This document shows positions 49,616-57,857 of a stretch of DNA of 64,000 nucleotides, piece after piece; position 1 is the first letter of the stretch, and each line of letters opens with the position of its first letter. The DNA is from an uncultured Ruminococcus sp. (GTDB taxonomy: Bacteria; Bacillota; Clostridia; Oscillospirales; Acutalibacteraceae). A program made the translations under genes and the position numbers. The notes beneath the pieces were generated by a model. That model worked only from the letters and a program-made list of their open reading frames with translations, was not told where the DNA came from and searched no databases. The DNA is taken from the NCBI GenBank assembly GCA_902778175.1, contig CACYWT010000004.1:85048-149047 (forward strand), given 5' to 3'.

Positions 49616-50809
49616 ATGAAGCTTGAACCGATCGTGGTATCGCTGCTCGATACCGATCTATACAAATTCAATATGGATCAGGTCATTTTCCATAAGCACA
49701 CTGATCTTTGCGGACAGTATTTTTTCAAATGCCGTAATAAAGACGTTGTATTCACCGAGGAAATGGTGCAGGAGATCAGCAATCAGGTGGATCACCTCTG
49801 CACCCTGAAATTCACAAACGAGGAGCTTGACTATCTCCGCTCCATTCGCTTTATAAAAAACGACTATGTTGAATTTCTCCGGCTCTGGCACCCGATCAGG
49901 GATTATGTCAATATCAGCAGGACTGATGAGGGCGGTCTGAATATCGAGGTAAGCGGTCCGCTTTTCTCGGCAATGCAGTTTGAGATATATCTTCTTGAGA
50001 TCGTAAATGAAGTATATTTCCGCATGAAATACGATTACAGCAGGCTCCTTGCATCGGCAAAGGAAAAGCTTGACGCAAAGATAAAGGCTCTCGGTGACGG
50101 AACATATACCTTCCGTTTTGCAGAATTCGGCTGCCGCAGAAGGCTATCAAGAGAATGGGAGGATATTGTTGTACGCCGTCTTGCTCAGGAAACCGACAAA
50201 TGCGTAGGCACTTCCAACGTATATCTTGCAATGAAATATGATCTTACTCCGATAGGGACCTATGCGCATGAATATGTACAGATGTATCAGGGGATCGATG
50301 AGATACCTCTGGCGTTCACCAATCACTATGCTATGCGCGACTGGTATGACGAATATCAGGGCGACAACGGTACAGCGCTGACCGATACGGTAACGACTGA
50401 TCTCTTCCTGATGGATTTCAACCGCTCGATGGTCAACAACTATAACGGCGTCCGTCATGACAGCGGCGACCCATACGAATGGGGCGAAAAGATGATCCGT
50501 CATTACCGTAAATACGGAGTTGACCCGAAAACAAAGCTTTTGCTGTTCAGCGACAGCCTTGATTTCGACCGCGCACAGGCGCTTTATGATTATTTCAGCG
50601 GCCAGACAAAGGTTTCCTTCGGGATCGGTACCTTCTGCTCCAATGATACGGAGGTCGAAGCTCTGAATATAGTTATAAAACTCCAGTATGTCAACGGACG
50701 TCCCGTGGCAAAGCTTTCGGATACTCCCGGCAAGGCAATGTGCAAAGATGATGCATATCTCGAATATCTGCGCAGATCGGTAGATTTCCGTCTGAACAGA
50801 GGAAAATAA
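49616..50809 (+). CDS. pncB: Nicotinate phosphoribosyltransferase
   Basis: A 397-residue enzyme with DTDLYKFNMDQVIFHKH (residues 13-29), RFAEFGCRRRLSREWED, GTYAHEYVQMYQG, GVRHDSGDPYEWGEKMI (with the His near the phosphorylation site of the family) and FGIGTFCSND. It makes nicotinate mononucleotide from nicotinate and PRPP. It is the last gene of pncA-nadE-pncB; the adenylyltransferase nadD is not in the window. Confidence 0.95.
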   Translation: MKLEPIVVSLLDTDLYKFNMDQVIFHKHTDLCGQYFFKCRNKDVVFTEEMVQEISNQVDHLCTLKFTNEELDYLRSIRFIKNDYVEFLRLWHPIRDYVNISRTDEGGLNIEVSGPLFSAMQFEIYLLEIVNEVYFRMKYDYSRLLASAKEKLDAKIKALGDGTYTFRFAEFGCRRRLSREWEDIVVRRLAQETDKCVGTSNVYLAMKYDLTPIGTYAHEYVQMYQGIDEIPLAFTNHYAMRDWYDEYQGDNGTALTDTVTTDLFLMDFNRSMVNNYNGVRHDSGDPYEWGEKMIRHYRKYGVDPKTKLLLFSDSLDFDRAQALYDYFSGQTKVSFGIGTFCSNDTEVEALNIVIKLQYVNGRPVAKLSDTPGKAMCKDDAYLEYLRRSVDFRLNRGK

Positions 50810-50815
50810 AAAAAG

Positions 50816-50860
50816 GGCTGTGAAGCAAACTGTTAAAATACAGCAGCTTCACAGCCGTTT
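50816..50860 (+). terminator. Terminator after pncB
   Basis: GGCTGTGAAGC (50816-50826) pairs with GCTTCACAGCC (50846-50856), followed by GTTTTAATTT; A-rich on the other side, so it also ends the convergent lysine operon. Confidence 0.92.
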
Positions 50861-50872
50861 TAATTTATTAAA

Positions 50873-51322
50873 TTATTTCAATTCTTCCGTGAGTTTCTTG
50901 TATACCGCATCAAAGTCGGACTTTGCAACAAGCATAGAGATCTGGGATTCACTCGTGGTAATAAGCCTTATCTCTGCCGCTGCCTTTGATGTCAGCGCAA
51001 ATACCTTTGCTGCAACTCCGGGACAGTTTACCATGCTGTCATCATCAATGCTGATCTTGCAGTTGCCGCTGCTGACAATGGATTTTACCGATCCGTCATC
51101 AAGTCGGGAGGTGTAGCTGAGTATCTTCACCAGATCGTCGTCCATGACGGTAAACGACAAACCGGTTCTTGCGCTCTGTACAGGCGCAAGGGATATCATA
51201 TCGACATCCACACCCATAGAGGAGATGTTTTCAAATACCGACGCGATAAAGGTTATATCCGCCGGGATATTCTGCAGGGTAATAAGGGTAATGTCTTCGC
51301 AAACTGTAATCTGTGGATTCAT
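50873..51322 (-). CDS. Stand-alone ACT-domain protein (aspartokinase-like regulatory part)
   Basis: A 149-residue protein of two ACT domains: ITLITLQNIPADITFIASVF (residues 11-30) and CKISIDDDSMVNCPGVAAKV with IRLITTSESQISMLVAKSD. It resembles the regulatory C-terminus of aspartate kinase but has no kinase domain. As the last gene of the lysine-riboswitch operon it may sense lysine or threonine, or bind a kinase encoded elsewhere (inference). AAGGAG precedes the ATG. Confidence 0.8.
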   Translation of the reverse strand: MNPQITVCEDITLITLQNIPADITFIASVFENISSMGVDVDMISLAPVQSARTGLSFTVMDDDLVKILSYTSRLDDGSVKSIVSSGNCKISIDDDSMVNCPGVAAKVFALTSKAAAEIRLITTSESQISMLVAKSDFDAVYKKLTEELK

Positions 51323-51378
51323 AAGTCACACGCTCCTTTTTTATTCAGAGATTTCCGTCAGGAAATTGCTGCACTGAT

Positions 51379-52134
51379 TTATTTTTCTGCAAGAAGATCA
51401 GACATATCATACATTCCCGGGGCTTTGCCCTTGAGAAATACCGCAGCATTCACCGCGCCTACGGCAAATACCGTCTTGGAACGCGCGCTGTGGCTGATAG
51501 TCAGTACCTCATCTGTGCCGGCAAAGATTATCTCATGCTCTCCGACAATATTTCCGCCGCGGACGGAATGTATACCGATCTCCTTTTTTTCACGCTTTTT
51601 GCGGTATGCGTGGCGGTCATAGACATATTCGCTTTCCTTGCGGACGGAGGATATTGCGTCTGCGATCATAAGCGCAGTTCCGCTCGGAGCGTCAAGCTTC
51701 TGATTGTGGTGCTGCTCTACGATCTCTACGTCGAAATCCTCTCCGAAAACGGAGGCGGCTTTTTTTGCAAGCTCGATGATCAGATTTATGCCGAGCGACA
51801 TATTTCCCGACCAGAAAACCGGGATCTTCTTTGCAGCCTCACGGATCTTTGCCTTCTGCTCCTCGTTATAGCCCGTTGTGCAGATAACGCACGGAGTTCC
51901 GGTTTCAAGCGCATATGCAAGCATACTGTCAAGCACGACGGGATTTGAAAAATCAATTATGACATCTGCCTTTGCTTCAAGCCCGTCAAAGCTTCTGGCA
52001 TATGTAAAATCCGCATCCTTCGGCTCGGCAAGGTCGATACCGACGGTGACGGCGCAGTCATCACGTCCGCCGGCGCAGGCAAGAATGGAAGCGCCCATCT
52101 TGCCCGAGCATCCGGATAAAATTATTTCAGTCAT
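51379..52134 (-). CDS. dapB: 4-hydroxy-tetrahydrodipicolinate reductase
   Basis: A 251-residue reductase: nucleotide-binding IILSGCSGKMGASILACAG (residues 3-21), VIIDFSNPVV, CTTGYNEEQ, FWSGNMSLGINL, catalytic EQHHNQKLDAPSGTALMIAD (His pair, about 140-160) and HSVRGGNIVGEHEIIFAG. It acts in the diaminopimelate/lysine pathway after DapA, whose gene lies 24 bases upstream. Confidence 0.97.
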   Translation of the reverse strand: MTEIILSGCSGKMGASILACAGGRDDCAVTVGIDLAEPKDADFTYARSFDGLEAKADVIIDFSNPVVLDSMLAYALETGTPCVICTTGYNEEQKAKIREAAKKIPVFWSGNMSLGINLIIELAKKAASVFGEDFDVEIVEQHHNQKLDAPSGTALMIADAISSVRKESEYVYDRHAYRKKREKKEIGIHSVRGGNIVGEHEIIFAGTDEVLTISHSARSKTVFAVGAVNAAVFLKGKAPGMYDMSDLLAEK

Positions 52135-52158
52135 TTTATTTTCTCCTGTTCTGTTCCT

Positions 52159-53049
52159 TTATTTGAGCAGACCATAATCCCTCAGGCAAGCCTCAAGCGC
52201 AGCCTTGCCCTCTTCGGTCATTTCACCGAGCGGCAGACGGCAGGGGCCGCAGTTCCAGCCGAGCATATTCATAGCCGCCTTTACCGGGATCGGGTTAACA
52301 TCTGAGAAAAGCATATCCATAAGAGCGATATACTTTTTCTGCATTGCGAAACTTCCCTTGAAATCTCCGTCAAGAGCCTTCTGAATAAGCTCATGGCTTT
52401 CCCTGGGGAAGATATTCGCAAATACGGAGATAACTCCGACGCCGCCCATAGCGGTTATCGCAAAAGCCTGTGAATCTTCGCCGCTGTAGATATCGAAATC
52501 CTCACCGCAAAGAGCCATTGTGCGTACCAGCGCCGAAAGATCCCCGTTTGCCTCTTTGGTAGCGCGGATATTCGGGTGCTTTGAAAGCGCCGCATAAGTT
52601 TCGGGCTTGATATTGCAGCCTGTTCTTGAAGGAACATTATAAAGGATCATAGGAATATTGATCCTGTCTGCAATATAGGTGTAATGACGGATAAGACCGC
52701 TCTGGTTTGTCTTGTTGTAATAAGGTGTTACGGAAAGAATAGCGTCCGCGCCGAGCTTTTCAGCTTCAACAGACAGCTCAGCCGCAAAAGCTGTATCGTT
52801 GCTGCCTGCTCCGGCGATAACCGGAACCCGTCCGTTTGCTCTTTTTATTGTATATTCAATGACCTCGCAGTGTTCTTTGGCGTCCATTGTTGCGGATTCG
52901 CCTGTAGTACCGCAGGCAATGATAGAATCAATACCGTTTTCGATCTGATAATCTATCAGTCTGCCGTATTCGTCATAATTAACGCTGCCGTCGCTGTTCA
53001 TCGGTGTTACTATAGCAACGCCCGATCCTGTGAAAATATGATCTGACAT
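52159..53049 (-). CDS. dapA: 4-hydroxy-tetrahydrodipicolinate synthase
   Basis: A 296-residue TIM-barrel aldolase: GSGVAIVTPMNSDGSVNYDE, ACGTTGESATMDAKEH (residues 42-57), Tyr in VTPYYNKTNQSG, YNVPSRTGCNI, Schiff-base Lys in IRATKEANGDLSAL (about 161). It condenses pyruvate with aspartate semialdehyde. GGGAGG precedes the ATG. Confidence 0.97.
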   Translation of the reverse strand: MSDHIFTGSGVAIVTPMNSDGSVNYDEYGRLIDYQIENGIDSIIACGTTGESATMDAKEHCEVIEYTIKRANGRVPVIAGAGSNDTAFAAELSVEAEKLGADAILSVTPYYNKTNQSGLIRHYTYIADRINIPMILYNVPSRTGCNIKPETYAALSKHPNIRATKEANGDLSALVRTMALCGEDFDIYSGEDSQAFAITAMGGVGVISVFANIFPRESHELIQKALDGDFKGSFAMQKKYIALMDMLFSDVNPIPVKAAMNMLGWNCGPCRLPLGEMTEEGKAALEACLRDYGLLK

Positions 53050-53136
53050 AATATCCTCCCTGATTGATTTACTGTATTATGCTGCGGCATCAGCGCAGCA
53101 GTCATAGTGGCGGTCTCACTCACTGATACATGAGCG

Positions 53137-54222
53137 TCATGAATTAGTGATGTAGCCTTCTGCGCAAAGAAGTTCTGCAAGAAGAACTGCGCCGCCTGCC
53201 GCGCCTCTGAGCGTATTATGGGACATACATACAAATTTGATCGTATACTGAGTATCCTCTCTGAGTCTGCCGACAGAAACAGCCATACCGTTTTCGAGAT
53301 TTCTCTCGCTCTTGATCTGAGGTCTGTCATTTTCTCTGAAATAGTGGAGGAACTGTTTCGGCGCGCTCGGAAGCTCAAGCTCCTGCGGCTTTCCGCTGTA
53401 GCTTTCCCAATCGCTTATGATCTGCTCGACGCCGGGGTTATTTTCCAGCTCTACAAATACTGCCGCCGTATGACCGTCGGAAACGGGAACGCGGATACAC
53501 TGAGCAGTGATGCTCGGCTCTGCTGCCTTTACGATCTGACCGTTTTCGATCCTGCCCCATATTTTGAGCGGCTCCTGTTCGCTCTTTTCCTCTTCGCCGC
53601 CGATATAGGGAATTACGTTGTCTACCATTTCGGGCCATCTCTCGAAGGTCTTTCCGGCGCCGGAGATAGCCTGATATGTGCAGGCGAGGACCTTCTTTAC
53701 GCCGTACTTCATAAGCGGGTGTATTGCCGGAACATAGCTCTGGAGAGAGCAGTTTGACTTAACGGCAACAAAGCCCTTCTTTGTGCCGAGGCGTTTTCTC
53801 TGAGCCTCGATTATCTCAAGGTGGTTATCATTGATCTCCGGAATAACCATCGGAACATCGGGAGTGAATCTGTGAGCGCTGTTATTTGAAACGACCGGAC
53901 ATTCAGCCTTTGCATAAGCCTCTTCAAGAGCACGGATATCCTCCTTCTTCATATCTACTGCGCAGAAAACGAAATCGACCTTTGAAGCGACCTCTTCTAC
54001 ATTTGCAGCATCAACGATCACCATATCCTCCATAGCCTTCGGCATCGGGACAGTCATAGCCCAGCGGCTGCCTGCTGCCTCCTTATAAGTCTTGCCTGCG
54101 CTTCTTGCGCTTGCGGCAAGAACAGTAACATTGAACCAGGGATGATTTTCAAGCAGTGTTGCGAAACGCTGACCCACCATACCTGTTGCACCTATTATAC
54201 CTACGTTGAATTTCTTTTCCAT
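53137..54222 (-). CDS. asd: Aspartate-semialdehyde dehydrogenase
   Basis: A 361-residue enzyme: NADP-binding GIIGATGMVGQRFATLLE (residues 8-25), VVSNNSAHRF, nucleophile Cys in VKSNCSLQSYVPAIHPL (about 158), active-site His in RVPVSDGHTAAVFVE. It resembles the fungal/archaeal-type Asd by length and motifs. It makes aspartate semialdehyde for lysine, threonine and methionine and is the first gene after the lysine riboswitch. Confidence 0.95.
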   Translation of the reverse strand: MEKKFNVGIIGATGMVGQRFATLLENHPWFNVTVLAASARSAGKTYKEAAGSRWAMTVPMPKAMEDMVIVDAANVEEVASKVDFVFCAVDMKKEDIRALEEAYAKAECPVVSNNSAHRFTPDVPMVIPEINDNHLEIIEAQRKRLGTKKGFVAVKSNCSLQSYVPAIHPLMKYGVKKVLACTYQAISGAGKTFERWPEMVDNVIPYIGGEEEKSEQEPLKIWGRIENGQIVKAAEPSITAQCIRVPVSDGHTAAVFVELENNPGVEQIISDWESYSGKPQELELPSAPKQFLHYFRENDRPQIKSERNLENGMAVSVGRLREDTQYTIKFVCMSHNTLRGAAGGAVLLAELLCAEGYITNS

Positions 54223-54276
54223 CTTGTTTCCTCTCCTTTTATTATTTTCGGCGGTTTTGCAAATGAAAGAAACCGT

Positions 54277-54305
54277 ACAAAAACGGACCGATCATAACCG
54301 GTCCG
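54277..54305 (-). terminator. Riboswitch-linked terminator before asd
   Basis: Minus strand CGGACCG (54299-54305) pairs with CGGTCCG (54284-54290) and is followed by TTTTTGT. It is the likely off-state terminator of the lysine riboswitch. A second hairpin, CGCGAT/ATCGCG, lies between it and the aptamer. Confidence 0.85.
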
Positions 54306-54358
54306 TCATTTCACTATCACAAGGGTCTTTCCGCGATACACAGGATCGCGTAAAGTAA

Positions 54359-54525
54359 CGATAGCTCCCCATCACAGTACAAATGATGACAGTCATATGC
54401 CCCTTTGGCATATAACCAGGGAATATGCTGCCATACATTTCCCTTCGGCGGCATTGCTATTCATACGATATCAACGGCTCACGGCAGCCTTCATCGTACT
54501 ACGCGCATATACCGCGCCTCTATCC
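54359..54525 (-). ncRNA. Lysine riboswitch (L box)
   Basis: The minus-strand leader carries L-box hallmarks in order: P1 with GATAGAGG at its 5' side and GGGAGCTATC at its 3' side, the GTAGTA-like segment, GAAGGCTGCCGTGAG, GCCGAAGGGAAATGTATGGC, ATTCCCTGG, and the P4/P5 hairpins (ATATGCC...GGCATAT). About 167 nt. It binds lysine and should terminate transcription of asd-dapA-dapB-ACT when lysine is plentiful. Confidence 0.9.
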
Positions 54526-54553
54526 GATTACGATTTAAACTTTCATATACTAT

Positions 54554-54582
54554 ATAATATACTATTAATCCGATATTGTCAA
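54554..54582 (-). promoter_or_regulatory. Promoter of the lysine operon
   Basis: Minus strand: -35 TTGACA (54577-54582), 17-bp spacer, -10 TATTAT (54554-54559), about 30 bases upstream of the riboswitch. Confidence 0.88.
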
Positions 54583-54637
54583 CCACCTTTGACAAATATG
54601 AAGGCTCACTGTGCAAGAAAGCCTGTACAGCAGCTTA

Positions 54638-54666
54638 TTGACAGGAAAAGAAAATAAATATATAAT
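54638..54666 (+). promoter_or_regulatory. Promoter of the DUF445 gene
   Basis: -35 TTGACA (54638-54643), 17-bp spacer, -10 TATAAT (54661-54666): full consensus, 31 bases upstream of the start codon, divergent from the lysine operon promoter. Confidence 0.9.
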
Positions 54667-54697
54667 CAGATCAGTAAATCTGAAAGAGGTCACAGTT

Positions 54698-55591
54698 ATG
54701 GATATCCGGACAATACTGCATATAATAACGCCCGTGGTCATCGGCGCGGTAATAGGTTATTTTACGAATTATCTCGCAATAAAAATGCTTTTCCGCCCGT
54801 ATAACGAACATCATATAGGCAAGCACAAGATCCCCTTTACTCCGGGCATTATACCAAGGAACCGGTCCAAAATGGCAGCCGCAGTCGGCAAAGCGGTAAG
54901 CAGCCGTCTGCTCACGCCCGAGGATCTTGCCGGCACACTGACAAACAGCGGCGCAAAAAAAGAAATAACCGAAGCCCTGACCGACGCCGTATTCAATTCC
55001 GATATATCAATTTCGGGAATAACAGGTGAAGAAGAACCCGAAAAATCCGACCTTGCCCTTGAGCTTGCCGACGGTCTTGCGGAAAAAATAAAGGAAAAAC
55101 TTCTCGAAACTGATATGCAGCCGATAATCGACGGCGCTCTCAGCGAAATAACGAAGGAATACCGGCGCAACCCGATGATCGGTATGTTCCTGACAGACAA
55201 GGTAATGCTTGCCGCTGATATCAAGATCGAAGAGGGCATAAAAGCCTATGTCAGGGAAAACGGCAGTGAGCTTTTCTCCTCATATATTACCGAAATGATC
55301 GGGAGCATTTCACATAAGCCGCTTTGCGAGGCAGCCAGGGAAAGCGGCGTATCCCGTGAAACAGTATCGGCGGCAGCCGAAAAGGGCTTTGATGTTTTTG
55401 CAGAAAAGATCGCCGCAGAAATACCGAAACGAATAGATATCAGCGGAATGATACGGGATAAAATCGACGGCATGGATGTGCGTGAGCTTGAAGAGCTGTT
55501 GATGTCCGTAATGAAAAACGAGCTTCAGGCTGTGGTCAATCTCGGCGCAGTACTCGGTGCGATCATAGGTACTATAAATATCTTTATTTAA
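54698..55591 (+). CDS. DUF445 family membrane protein
   Basis: A 297-residue protein starting MDIRTILHIITPVVIGAVIG at ATG 54698 (AAGAGG upstream). N-terminal membrane segment, the family signature GYFTNYLAIKMLFRPY and PFTPGIIPRNRSKMAAAVGK (residues 20-65), a long helical middle, and a final membrane segment LGAVLGAIIGTINIFI. The family (YheB-like) is associated with the envelope, and with spores in bacilli; its activity is unknown. Confidence 0.9.
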   Translation: MDIRTILHIITPVVIGAVIGYFTNYLAIKMLFRPYNEHHIGKHKIPFTPGIIPRNRSKMAAAVGKAVSSRLLTPEDLAGTLTNSGAKKEITEALTDAVFNSDISISGITGEEEPEKSDLALELADGLAEKIKEKLLETDMQPIIDGALSEITKEYRRNPMIGMFLTDKVMLAADIKIEEGIKAYVRENGSELFSSYITEMIGSISHKPLCEAARESGVSRETVSAAAEKGFDVFAEKIAAEIPKRIDISGMIRDKIDGMDVRELEELLMSVMKNELQAVVNLGAVLGAIIGTINIFI

Positions 55592-55661
55592 ATCTACAAT
55601 ATAGAATTAATGCATAAACAGAGTTTGAATTACTTTTTAAGAATGATTTGTGATGATAAGT

Positions 55662-55692
55662 AAAAAAGCCCTGCTTGGCTTGCAGAGCTTTT
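55662..55692. terminator. Bidirectional terminator
   Basis: AAAAGC-C-CTGC and GCAG-A-GCTTTT form a stem with one mismatch; a six-T run follows on the minus strand. It lies between the DUF445 gene and the convergent VanZ-like gene. Confidence 0.8.
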
Positions 55693-55697
55693 GGGAT

Positions 55698-56282
55698 TCA
55701 TGAACTTTTTACTGCATTATTACAATCGGATTTTTTTCCTGTGTAGGAAAAGAATTCTTTAACGAATTTCGGCAGCAGAAGATAGATCAGATATCCGACC
55801 AATACTCCCGAAAAATTCAGAATGACATCATCAATATCTATCGTTCTGTAATAGCTGTTATAAATGAATGAAATAAGAAGTTGAACCGCTTCAATAATTA
55901 TCGGAAATAATACGGCATCTAAAATATACAAAAATTTGTGTTTATGTACAATTATAAAGGGTAAAGAAACACCAAACGGAATACACATAACAATATTTCC
56001 AATTAACTGCAATACTACGGTTTCAGTATCGGAATTATCATGAAGCAATTCGGATATTGTAGAAAAAGGTTGCAAGTTTATAGTCTTATCGGTAAATACC
56101 ATGATTTCCGGATCTGCTATTATTGGAAAAATAGTTATTGCAGCAACCAAACTTATGTACATAACACATAATATCAACAGTATTTTTCTGCCTGTCGGTC
56201 TTTTTTTCTTTATTGAAACGATTAATAAAGGGATCAGAATAACAATACCCAAAAATAATGCAAACGGTCTTTCAATTATCAT
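55698..56282 (-). CDS. VanZ-like membrane protein
   Basis: A 194-residue protein with four or five membrane segments and the VanZ-family pattern: NLQPFSTI near residue 70, LIGNIVMCIPFGVSLPFI (about 92-109), IIIEAVQLL and DIDDVILNFSGVLVGYLIYL (about 145-165). VanZ proteins can give low-level teicoplanin resistance; most have unknown roles. The gene is more AT-rich than its neighbours. Confidence 0.85.
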   Translation of the reverse strand: MIIERPFALFLGIVILIPLLIVSIKKKRPTGRKILLILCVMYISLVAAITIFPIIADPEIMVFTDKTINLQPFSTISELLHDNSDTETVVLQLIGNIVMCIPFGVSLPFIIVHKHKFLYILDAVLFPIIIEAVQLLISFIYNSYYRTIDIDDVILNFSGVLVGYLIYLLLPKFVKEFFSYTGKKSDCNNAVKSS

Positions 56283-56298
56283 ATTCTATTTAATTCCT

Positions 56299-56745
56299 TT
56301 AATAGTTTTTCATTACAACATAATTCGAAGCAATGTTAATTCCATTTCTCTCTTTACTAAAATAGAAATAATAATCACCCGATCCAACATTTGACCATTT
56401 GATTGTGCTATTTTTTAAAATAGTAGCTTTTCCCTGACCTATTTTATCAGTATGCCAAAACCAACCCTTACGATATAAAGTAATATAATAATTTTTAGAA
56501 TATTTTGATTTATTAAAATCCTTATTCGATATATTAGTCGGATGTGTTGATAAACTGATCTGAATATTATCACCGCTATAGTATCTGGTTGCACCAGTAC
56601 AAGTTGTGTCAAATGATAATGTTGATGTATATTTATTCTTACTTGCGGCATAGACACAAGGCACAAAAGAAACACAGAATATACCCAACATCAAAAAAAC
56701 AGAAAATACCTTTTTTGCCTTTCCAATAAAAAACGACTTATTCAT
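56299..56745 (-). CDS. Secreted protein of unknown function
   Basis: A 148-residue protein with a Sec signal peptide (MNKSFFIGKAKKVFSVFLML to VYAA, cleavage near residue 34). The mature part is about 114 residues, beta-rich, with YYSGDNIQISLST, ITLYRKGWFWHTDKIG and GDYYFYFSKERNG; it may adopt an immunoglobulin-like or lectin-like sandwich (a guess). The gene is AT-rich and preceded by a promoter made of pentanucleotide repeats. Together with the VanZ-like gene it may be a recent acquisition. Confidence 0.75.
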   Translation of the reverse strand: MNKSFFIGKAKKVFSVFLMLGIFCVSFVPCVYAASKNKYTSTLSFDTTCTGATRYYSGDNIQISLSTHPTNISNKDFNKSKYSKNYYITLYRKGWFWHTDKIGQGKATILKNSTIKWSNVGSGDYYFYFSKERNGINIASNYVVMKNY

Positions 56746-56775
56746 TTAGATCATCCTTTCAAAAAGTATGACCTT

Positions 56776-56809
56776 ATTATATTATATTATATTATATTAT
56801 ATTAGTCAA
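56776..56809 (-). promoter_or_regulatory. Pentanucleotide-repeat promoter
   Basis: On the plus strand ATTAT is repeated five times plus a partial unit (56776-56804). Read on the minus strand, -35 TTGACT (56804-56809) is followed by a 17-bp spacer made of the repeat and a -10 TATAAT (56781-56786) that is also part of it. Slippage would change the spacing to the start codon and the number of overlapping -10 boxes. Confidence 0.7.
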
Positions 56810-56885
56810 TATCAATTACTAATAAAGTATTTACAACATAATTGACGCAATATGTGTTGTTTATCTAATATAATATATAGTTTTA

Positions 56886-57788
56886 TTATATTTTATTCTT
56901 TTCCTTGAATATCCATTTTTTGTTATTATACATGAACATAAGAACCGACATGGAGCATATTACGATATATCCCACTATGCTGTAAACATCCGGAAGCTCT
57001 CCGAGAAATATGAATCCGAGCAGAGTTGCAAATATTATCTGAGAATAATCGTATACGGATATTTCTCTTGCCGGTGCATGACAATATGCAGCTGTAATTG
57101 AAAACTGTCCCCCGGCTGCGGCAAGTCCTGCTCCGAGCAATGCCGCAAGCTGCTGCCACTCCATAGGATGAAAATCAAAAATCAGAAACGGCAGCATGGT
57201 CACGCATGAAAATGCCGAAAAATAAAATACAATCAGCGATCCGTTCTCTCCCCTGAGTCCGAGAATACGGACCATCGTATATGCAAAGCCTGCGCACATT
57301 CCCCCTGCAAGCCCTATGGCGGACGGAAGAAGATCGACATTCTGCATTGACGGCTTTATCACGAACAGGGTCCCGATAAATGCTGTAAATACTGCCGCGC
57401 CCTGCAGAAAGGTCAGCTTTTCCCTGATAAGTATTATGGAAAAGATTATTACAAAAAACGGCGACATCTTATTCAGAATAGATGCGTCCGACAAAGGTAT
57501 ATGGTCTATCGCATAGAAATTGCAGACTATTCCCAGACTTCCTACCGCCGATCTGAGAAACAGAAATTTTATATTTCCTTTTTTCGGACGAAGCGACGCC
57601 TTGTTTTTCAGAAGTATCACCGCAGCAAAGAATACTGCCACAAGATTCCTGAAAAATGATTTCTGCATGGACGGAAGATCTCCCGACAGACGGACGCAAA
57701 GGTTCATTACCGCAAAGCAGAACGCAGATATTATTATATATATTATCGCAAGATATGCGGAAAAACGTGATTTCCTTTTCTTCTCCAT
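56886..57788 (-). CDS. DMT/EamA-family transporter
   Basis: A 300-residue protein with ten membrane segments in two EamA repeats. SRFSAYLAIIYIIISAFCFA begins repeat one, with SVGS-like and LSDASILNKMSPFF motifs; repeat two includes GAGLAAAGGQFSITAAYCHA and IFATLLGFIFLGELPD. A basic C-terminus is cytoplasmic. The substrate is unknown; the family exports or imports small metabolites. Confidence 0.9.
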   Translation of the reverse strand: MEKKRKSRFSAYLAIIYIIISAFCFAVMNLCVRLSGDLPSMQKSFFRNLVAVFFAAVILLKNKASLRPKKGNIKFLFLRSAVGSLGIVCNFYAIDHIPLSDASILNKMSPFFVIIFSIILIREKLTFLQGAAVFTAFIGTLFVIKPSMQNVDLLPSAIGLAGGMCAGFAYTMVRILGLRGENGSLIVFYFSAFSCVTMLPFLIFDFHPMEWQQLAALLGAGLAAAGGQFSITAAYCHAPAREISVYDYSQIIFATLLGFIFLGELPDVYSIVGYIVICSMSVLMFMYNNKKWIFKEKNKI

Positions 57789-57826
57789 TTTCTTTTCCCC
57801 TTTGAAATATCATCAATGATGCAATT

Positions 57827-57856
57827 AAAGCACCCACGCCGGCGCGTCGGTGCTTT
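57827..57856 (-). terminator. Terminator after the XRE regulator
   Basis: AAAGCACC...GGTGCTTT outer stem with inner ACGC/GCGT around CGGC. On the minus strand only a weak T tract (TTTAATT) follows; the stronger T run is on the plus strand. Confidence 0.6.
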
Positions 57857-57857
57857 T

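Noticed and set aside
54359..54525. T-box leader upstream of asd
   Set aside because: It lacks the GGTGGTACCGCG-type T-box and has the ordered L-box motifs and P1 stem of a lysine riboswitch.
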